A stretch of 64,000 bases of DNA from Colius striatus. Taxonomy: Eukaryota; Chordata; Aves; Coliiformes; Coliidae. The notes under the pieces are model-generated. The model ran no database searches and had not been told where the DNA came from. It was given only the letters and a program-made list of their open reading frames with translations. Location of the stretch: contig NC_084768.1 in NCBI RefSeq assembly GCF_028858725.1, positions 1,657,853 through 1,721,852 on the forward strand, read 5' to 3'. The position numbers and the translations under genes are program-made. Of this stretch, positions 58,154 through 64,000 are shown piece after piece (the stretch's first letter is position 1; the number at the start of each line of letters is the position of its first letter).

Positions 58154-61100
58154 CTATAAAAAGAAAGTCACAGCATATAGATATTTAAAATCTATTTAAT
58201 CTCAAACACTATGCAGCAAAAATCCAACTCAGTAGATTTCTAGTGAGAAATGATCCCAGTGTCAGTGAGTGAGCACTACAGTACCTGGTTTCATATCCTG
58301 ACACTTGTAATACAGCAGCTCGACATAACGAGATTTACTATGCTGAGTAAATCAGTTTCGAAGAGCTCAGGACAAGGACTGCTGTTACTTTGCCTTGCGA
58401 AACAGATAAGAAAATGTCTTACACTCAAAAATCAGCGTGTGTTGCCCTCTACTGGGAACCTAACGGAAGCAGCACGTGTAGCACCAAAGGCTGAACATCA
58501 CAGATGGCCAACAGGTTTGAGAACTGTCTCTGAAACAGTCGCACAGCACGCTGCGGCACTCTCATGACAGCACGGCCAGCAGTCAAGACATGAATGGTTC
58601 AGCATGAATGGTGCTGCACCAACACTCCAGAATCCAAAGTGACAGAGAAATTTCAAATATTTGGACATACTGCCCCTGTTTTACCAATTAAGCAAATGAG
58701 GTTTGTGTGAAACAGACATTCTTAAGCACAACATTTTGAACTCACAGTAAGCAAGTCTTCTCTAACAATCTCTAATGAATGACATTCTCTAATGAATTAT
58801 GCAGGAGAAAAATCTAACAGACACTCTGCAGCCACAACATGGTACAGTAAGCTCTTAGGCCCGTTTATTCCTTTCTTCTTTGCTTCATTCCTCTTATTAT
58901 CAACTCATCATGATGTCTGAACAAGACTGTCTTGCTTGTCTTGCAGCACAAACAACTGAGACATGGGCAAGGCTGTCAAGGTACTATCAAAATTCCACAG
59001 GACTAAAGTAGTTACTAATGACATACGGTAACTGCAAATACACAGGAACAACACACTGACAGTGAAAAAGGAATCAAAGACAAACGTGCTGCTTAGTGGG
59101 ACATCCTGTATTCAGTCATAAGGATTTACAGGTTCAATATTTCCCATTTCATAATAAGACACAGCTTGAAAGCTTCATGTCAGTGATTCAGAACAGCTGG
59201 AAATATCTAAAACCTAGTGAAAAGATAAAAGGAAATACATTGTGGTTTTTCAGTATGAAAGTACATTTTATTGTATGCACTATCAGCATGGTGTGGGCTA
59301 AGTACTGGAGTGACCTTCTTGTGATCTCCAACTCCAGGCACAAAAGAATCCTCATTTAAGCTGCACAAACTGCAACTTAGCTTTTAGTTGCCTAATTTTG
59401 TAAATAAAAAACCCTGCCACATAGGGAACTTCAAAACAGCATGACCCTCCTTGCTTCCCACCACCCACCAAAGCTTCTGAGCAGAGTTGTGCTAAAAATG
59501 TTGGCAAATACAAATTTGTTTGTGTTTCTACGTGACTTTGCAAATGTCAAGGTTGAGGGCAACCATGGAAAGATACATGCAAGGTGTCAGAGCTATGGTT
59601 ATGCAGTGGCATTTTTACGTTTTCTGATGAAAGGCAGAAGGAAAGTTTCTCTTTCTGAAGTGATAATTCAGTCATTAATTTGTGCTTCCTATTTCTGGAT
59701 AAAAGAATGTTTCCATGAGAATAGAATCGTAGGATGAGTTCGTTCCCTCTACAAGAACCATCACGGAAAGCAATTACTGTGTATGCATAACACCAAATTA
59801 AACATTTACATATCTGCTATATTAATACATTTTTGAGCCATTAGAAGTCAATTTCAAAAGTAGTTTAATTAAAAATGAATGCCCACAAAACCAATTGTCA
59901 CTTTCGAGACCCAGATCTCAACACGAGCCGTGAAAATCCATCCCAGCGTTAGGAAAGGCTTGCTCAGAAAGCAGCAGGGCAGGTGAGACACACACCAGCT
60001 TCCCTCTTTGCTAGAGCAGAGGATTTAACCAAGTCATACTGCTGACAAGTTGGTATTATAGAAACAGTTTCTTTTCAAATTGCCTGCTTGTGGAGGTGAA
60101 TTGGCTTTGATTTAGTGCTAGTAGAGCCTCTGAAAAATGCAAAAATAACTTGTCACTATCTTCCCCCACTTCTTTCACAGATCTCTTGCTGGGATGGTAT
60201 CGTCTATCTGCTTGACATTACTCCTCCTGGACTGCTCTGTGCTGGATGTGTGTGCAGTGTAACTTGAGCGAGGTTCGTATTTGTCTATACACACAGTTTA
60301 TATGCTTCTGTGCCAGCCAGCGTGCCTGCAAGCCACCTGATATAACCCAAATCCTTCCATTTACTGCAATATGCTGTGGCTGTTGTACACCATAACACAC
60401 ACAATTCCTATTTTGCCCATGTCAGCTTTATGAGAACTTGTGCAATGCCAAATGTGCTATTCCCAGCCTGCACTCTGCTGACTCCCCTCTTTGACATAAA
60501 GAGCCTTTATTCACTATTTCCAGGTGCACTGGTATTCATTCACCTTTTCAGTCCTTTTACTTTAAAGTAAGTCAATAAAAACGGTCACAACTTGTAGCTA
60601 TGGCCAAATGATGCAGGGACTCAGAACACCAAGACAAACACCCTCACTCACTGCTACAACTGGTAAAAGCCTTATTTTACAGGCTGGTTGTGGTATATGC
60701 ATCTACTACGGCAAGTAACAGAGAAACCAAACAGCCTTCTGCGATAATTTGACAAGTCTACACAAATTGATGGTTGGTATCTACCAATTCTCCTTGAAAA
60801 ATTCCGATTCCCATGAAAAAGGGGTCTGAAGGAAACGTCAGACTCTGGGAAACTTGAAGTCATGCAAATCTCGAGCTGAATTTCCCCGTATTATTGGATC
60901 CTCATCCTTTAGCTCTGTTCAGAGGGGAGGGAAAAACGACAAAGGGGTGTCAGTAACATGTGCTTTGAGAAGGGAAGCTGCAAGGATAGAAGCATACAAA
61001 CAAGTTACTTTCAAGCAGTGCAGAGTGTGAGCACGACACGCACCAGCGACTCCAAGGTAACTGCAGTGCTGAACTAAAAAAGATTAAAATGCTAAGCAAA

Positions 61101-61674
61101 CTCCTGGGGAGTTTTTCACTTCCACATAAAAATATGCCTGTCTGAAATTCCTGATCTTTCCCCATTCACAATAAACGATCAATTAAACTACTTTGCAGTA
61201 TATTAAATGCTTCTAAGTACATTTCTGTTGAATGTCTCCACTAGTAAGGATATAAATATCAACACTAGCATTACATTACCCAATTCCCTCTTACTTTATT
61301 CTTTCTGAAACCCTTAATAATCAGATAAATCAATAGCCTCAGAAATGCAGAAGCTGAGGCTGTCAATAAAAATCCTTACAATAAGCTTTTACTGCTTAAA
61401 AAACTTAAAAACGCAGCCACATGCTGAGAAACTGCACACAATACTTGACACAGAATAATCTAAGCTAGAACAGATACTTCAAAATACATCTCTGCTGTTG
61501 TTACTTCATCAGTCTATCAATGTACTTAGTGAGAACTGACGTTCTGCTACTTCTAAGCAACACAACAGAAAACAGTGCAATTTTAAGCCATGTCAGGTTA
61601 ATTTCCTAGTTTTCTTTTGCAGTTTGCAGAGTTCAGTACAACTTCATCGTTAATTACAGAAATACACAAGTTAC
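58154..61674. other. AT-rich intron-like stretch; weak open minus frame near 60.8 kb
   Basis: No confident exon. A minus frame around 60880-60672 (MTSSFPESDVSFRPLFHGNR, then NFSRRIGRYQPSICVDLSNY) follows an AAATTCAG acceptor and has a GTAGAT donor after RRIG. It could be a further exon of the same unrecognised gene. Confidence 0.3.
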
Positions 61675-61750
61675 CTTTTAATTATATAGAGTGAAACAGC
61701 TTTCCATAATCCAACACAGACTTTCTCCTCCTTTAGTTGGGGTTCTAGCA
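61675..61750 (-). CDS. Probable upstream exon of the unrecognised minus-strand gene
   Basis: 76-bp open segment between GCCATTAG and GTAACT. It reads LEPQLKEEKVCVGLWKAVSL then YIIK. It sits directly beside the mosaic duplication at 61.95 kb. Whether it joins the exons at 52-58 kb cannot be shown from sequence alone. Confidence 0.4.
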
Positions 61751-61926
61751 CTAATGGCATAGAGTGGACAATCAGGTAGCACGGAGAGTAGCAGATTGAG
61801 AAAAGCAGAGAACAAAGTAAACATGCCTTAACTTTTTGCTTCACTTTTAAGAAATGGGAAGAAAACATTCTTCCCACCCTCCACCCCCAAGAAAAAAAAA
61901 GAACATTTCTCGGCAAGTGAAAGAAT

Positions 61927-61952
61927 TTGCAACGGGATTCCTCCCGTTGCAA
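61927..61952. repeat. Perfect 11-bp inverted repeat with 4-base loop
   Basis: TTGCAACGGGA, loop TTCC, TCCCGTTGCAA. It lies at the outer edge of the mosaic duplication, just before the GGAGAA array. Confidence 0.9.
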
Positions 61953-61962
61953 AAAGTCTCCT

Positions 61963-62120
61963 GAGGAGGAGGAGAAGGAGAAGGAGAAGGAGAAGGAGAA
62001 GGAGAAGGAGAAGGAGAAGGAGAAGGAGAAGGAGAAGGAGAAGGAGAAGGAGAAGGAGAAGGAGAAGGAGAAGGAGAAGGAGAAGCAGGAGAAGAAGGAG
62101 GAGGAGGAGGAGGAGGAGGA
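61963..62120 (+). repeat. (GGAGAA)n hexanucleotide expansion with flanking (GGA)n
   Basis: About 20 GGAGAA units flanked by GGA runs. The minus strand reads (TTCTCC)n in the position where the paired sequence at 31092-31110 has the short (TCC)n serine run of the RBBP6-like RING exon. Confidence 0.95.
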
Positions 62121-62797
62121 TGGCTCCTGTGGCAAGAAGGGAGGTTTTTAATCCTTCTTTTATAGCAAAAGCTGCCCTGGAGGAAGAGTGGGGAAAGAAA
62201 AAGGAAAACATTAAAGATGGGGAAAGGAAAACATTAAAGATGGGGAAAAGAAAACTCATCCTCTCAGACTAGTAAAATCCTTCCTTGACAGTTAGAAATC
62301 CACGGCATGAATCCCACCTCTGCTCTGGCAGGGCGTCAGTGCAGAATGCAGGCTCATGAGAAGTTCAGTCTCCAAGTAATTGCATTTTAGAAAAGGAAGA
62401 AACAGCTGCTGCAAAAGGAGGCCTGTGACAGAAACCCACAAGGGCTCCCGTCCCTTTTTCACACAGCCACTCTTGTCAGCACACAGCAGTATCTCTGCAG
62501 ATCAGAGCAACAGCACAACTTCAGCCCGTTTCACACCTGGGATCTGATCAAAGGCAGAGCGGGAAGAAATCTCCAGCCAACAGCCAGCGGTTACATTTGG
62601 CCAGAGGCCTTTGAAACATCAACCAGAGGCAAAAGGAGCTTCCCAAGAGAAGGACTCCCCAGTACATGCTGGCCAGCCTGGCTGCTCTGCCTCTCACACA
62701 CGCACACACGGTTCCTCTCGCTCACTTTTGGGCCAGTGCAATCGATGCCACACTTACACATTAGTGGCTGCGATGGCGTATTTCCCATCTCTTCGGA
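62100..62797 (-). repeat. Inverted partial copy of 30288-31110 (RBBP6-like exons)
   Basis: The reverse complement matches 30288-31110 at roughly 95% or better by eye: it includes the GGGCAGCTTTTGCT acceptor side of the RING exon and ends at GGGAAATACGCCAT of the DPNTEGAML exon. Relative to the source, about 170 bases (around 30407-30575) are missing and a 23-bp piece (ATTAAAGATGGGGAAAGGAA) is doubled. The RING-coding half is not included. Confidence 0.9.
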
Positions 62798-63440
62798 AGA
62801 GCTAAAAGGGAGTGAGGAGCAGGATGGAGGCCTGGAGAGAAGAGAGAAGTTCCAGCCAGCTGAGCAAGAGAGACAGGCAGGAAAGTGGGGACAGGCTGTG
62901 GGGGAGAGAGGGAAAATAAGGCCAGGAAACACAACATGGTGATAGAAAAAGGCAAAGGGCAGGGAGCAGGAGAGGAGAAAGGAAAAATAGCAACAGGGTG
63001 TGGGACAGACAGGGAGGGGTTAGAAAATACAGACAAGGAGTCCTACAGAGGAAGAGAAATTAAAAACAGTGATGGGCTGAAGACAGAGAGGGAGGAAGCA
63101 ACAGATGAGGGCAGGGAGCCAGAACCGATGGGGAGGGACCAAAGCTAGCAATTATGGACAAGTGCCCTCATTCCCTGAGCACTGCCCAGGAACTGCATTA
63201 GCAGGAGCCTCCAGAAGTGTGGTGCCTGCAGCAGGCCTGTCCTGGGCCCAGCCCTGCACCCTGAGAGTGCTGCCGACCAGCACCTTGTCCAGTGGCCAGC
63301 CCTGGGGAAGGGAAATCACCCAGCTGTTTCTTTGGGCTTTTTGTGATTGTTTTGCTTTCAAAAAGCAACTGTGTGTGCTCTAAATAGCACCTGCAAGGAA
63401 AAGGGAAGCAGGCTTCCCACGTGGGACACCTTTAATGCCT
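62795..63440 (+). repeat. Direct copy of 23496-24134
   Basis: Starts GGAAGAGCTAAAAGGG exactly where the inverted copy ends, and follows the purine-rich block and the CCTCATTCCCTGAGCACTGC segment with high identity. It diverges near 63325-63360 and ends at GGGACACCTTTAA. Confidence 0.92.
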
Positions 63441-64000
63441 GCACCAGGTACCAGACTTGAGAGCTTTCCCATTCACAGGCCCCAGATCCCTGTCCTCTGT
63501 TGCTATTTCATACCAGCAGGTGTGGGCTTAGATGAGGAGTTGAGTGATGAATGGGGAGAGAATGGCAAGCCAAGGGCTGAACGTGTTTAATAGTGCCAGG
63601 AGCCACTTGTGTGTTGTGCAGACGCCTGTGAGCAGGAGCCCTTTGCAATCAGCCTGGGAAGGGCCGAGGGAGCGAGCCTTAGGGGGCCAGTCAGTTGTGT
63701 TTGGGCTGTAAATGGTGGGACCAAGCAGCCAAAGCAGCTGAAAGCATTTCCAGCCAGGCCACAGTGCCCACAGTGGGATCGTCGCTTCGTCTCTCCGTAA
63801 GGGATGGGAGCTGTGTTGTTTCCTTTCCCAGGGGCACGCTGGGTGCAGAGATGCCCCGAGCAGCCGGCGCTGACAAAAGGAACGACGCTGCCGATGCTGC
63901 CCTGGGCTCGGGCACTTCAGTCCCGGTGCCGGTGCCAAAGCCGTTCCCCAGCTGCACACAGCCCCGCTCACTGCTGCTGCCCACGCTCCTGCCTGCGGCT
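63441..64000. other. No recognisable gene; short tail of the duplication
   Basis: About 500 bases absent from the partner copy, then AGCTGCACACAGCCCCGCTC (~63951) where the match with ~24150 resumes until the window ends. No gene recognised. Confidence 0.5.

Noticed and set aside
61671-62259. Ser-Phe and poly-Leu frames on the minus strand
   Set aside because: They are the GGAGAA array read in different frames within a partial duplicate; no RING half follows.

Overview
This is nuclear DNA of a bird, probably a passerine or other neoavian. The basis is CR1 LINE tails and fragments on both strands, a 1.34-kb LTR of bird type (TGTCATGGTTTG...CCAAACCACGACA, 5-bp target duplication), and avian MHC/microchromosome-style TRIM-B30.2 genes set among GC-rich minisatellites. 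All gene models below are read from splice sites and reading frames by eye; no database was searched.

Layout. 1-11.2 kb: a TRIM cluster. A + strand TRIM-B30.2 gene (visible exons 4305-6777) lacks recognisable RING/B-box/coil exons and is surrounded by expanded minisatellites; it runs tail-to-tail into a minus-strand TRIM gene (10485-7591) whose seven exons add up exactly to a 478-residue RING/B-box/coiled-coil/B30.2 protein except for one in-frame TGA. 11.2-18 kb: no recognisable gene; a solo-type LTR and a CR1. 18.2-20.2 kb: a tiny complete-looking four-exon gene (minus) coding a 130-residue protein that is essentially one KH domain like that of AKAP1. 20.2-24.2 kb: CR1, a degenerate repeat array, a CCAAT-rich CpG promoter-like block and a purine-rich tract. 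24.2-33.7 kb: scattered, partly tandemly duplicated exons resembling RBBP6 (linker exons and the RING), then one exon resembling the SHROOM ASD2 domain.

35.1-40.8 kb: a two-exon FOXJ1-like forkhead gene with a CpG-island promoter. Its intron holds kilobase-scale pyrimidine microsatellites, and its second exon contains an in-frame triplication of the FOXJ1 middle region, giving a 702-residue protein; its recognition helix has arginines at two positions that are Asn and His in FOXJ1. 42.3-47.5 kb: an intact six-exon RNF128 (GRAIL)-like transmembrane RING-H2 ubiquitin ligase on the minus strand. 48.5-61.8 kb: AT-richer DNA with at least four splice-bounded open exons of a minus-strand gene I do not recognise. 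61.9-63.4 kb: a mosaic duplication joining an inverted copy of 30.3-31.1 kb to a direct copy of 23.5-24.1 kb.

The common thread is paralogous, partly decayed or remodelled copies of conserved genes (TRIM, AKAP1, RBBP6, SHROOM, FOXJ1, RNF128), three of the families being ubiquitin ligases, packed into repeat-rich sequence. The FOXJ1-like, KH and RNF128-like genes are open and have consistent splice phases, so they are the best candidates for functional, poorly described paralogs.
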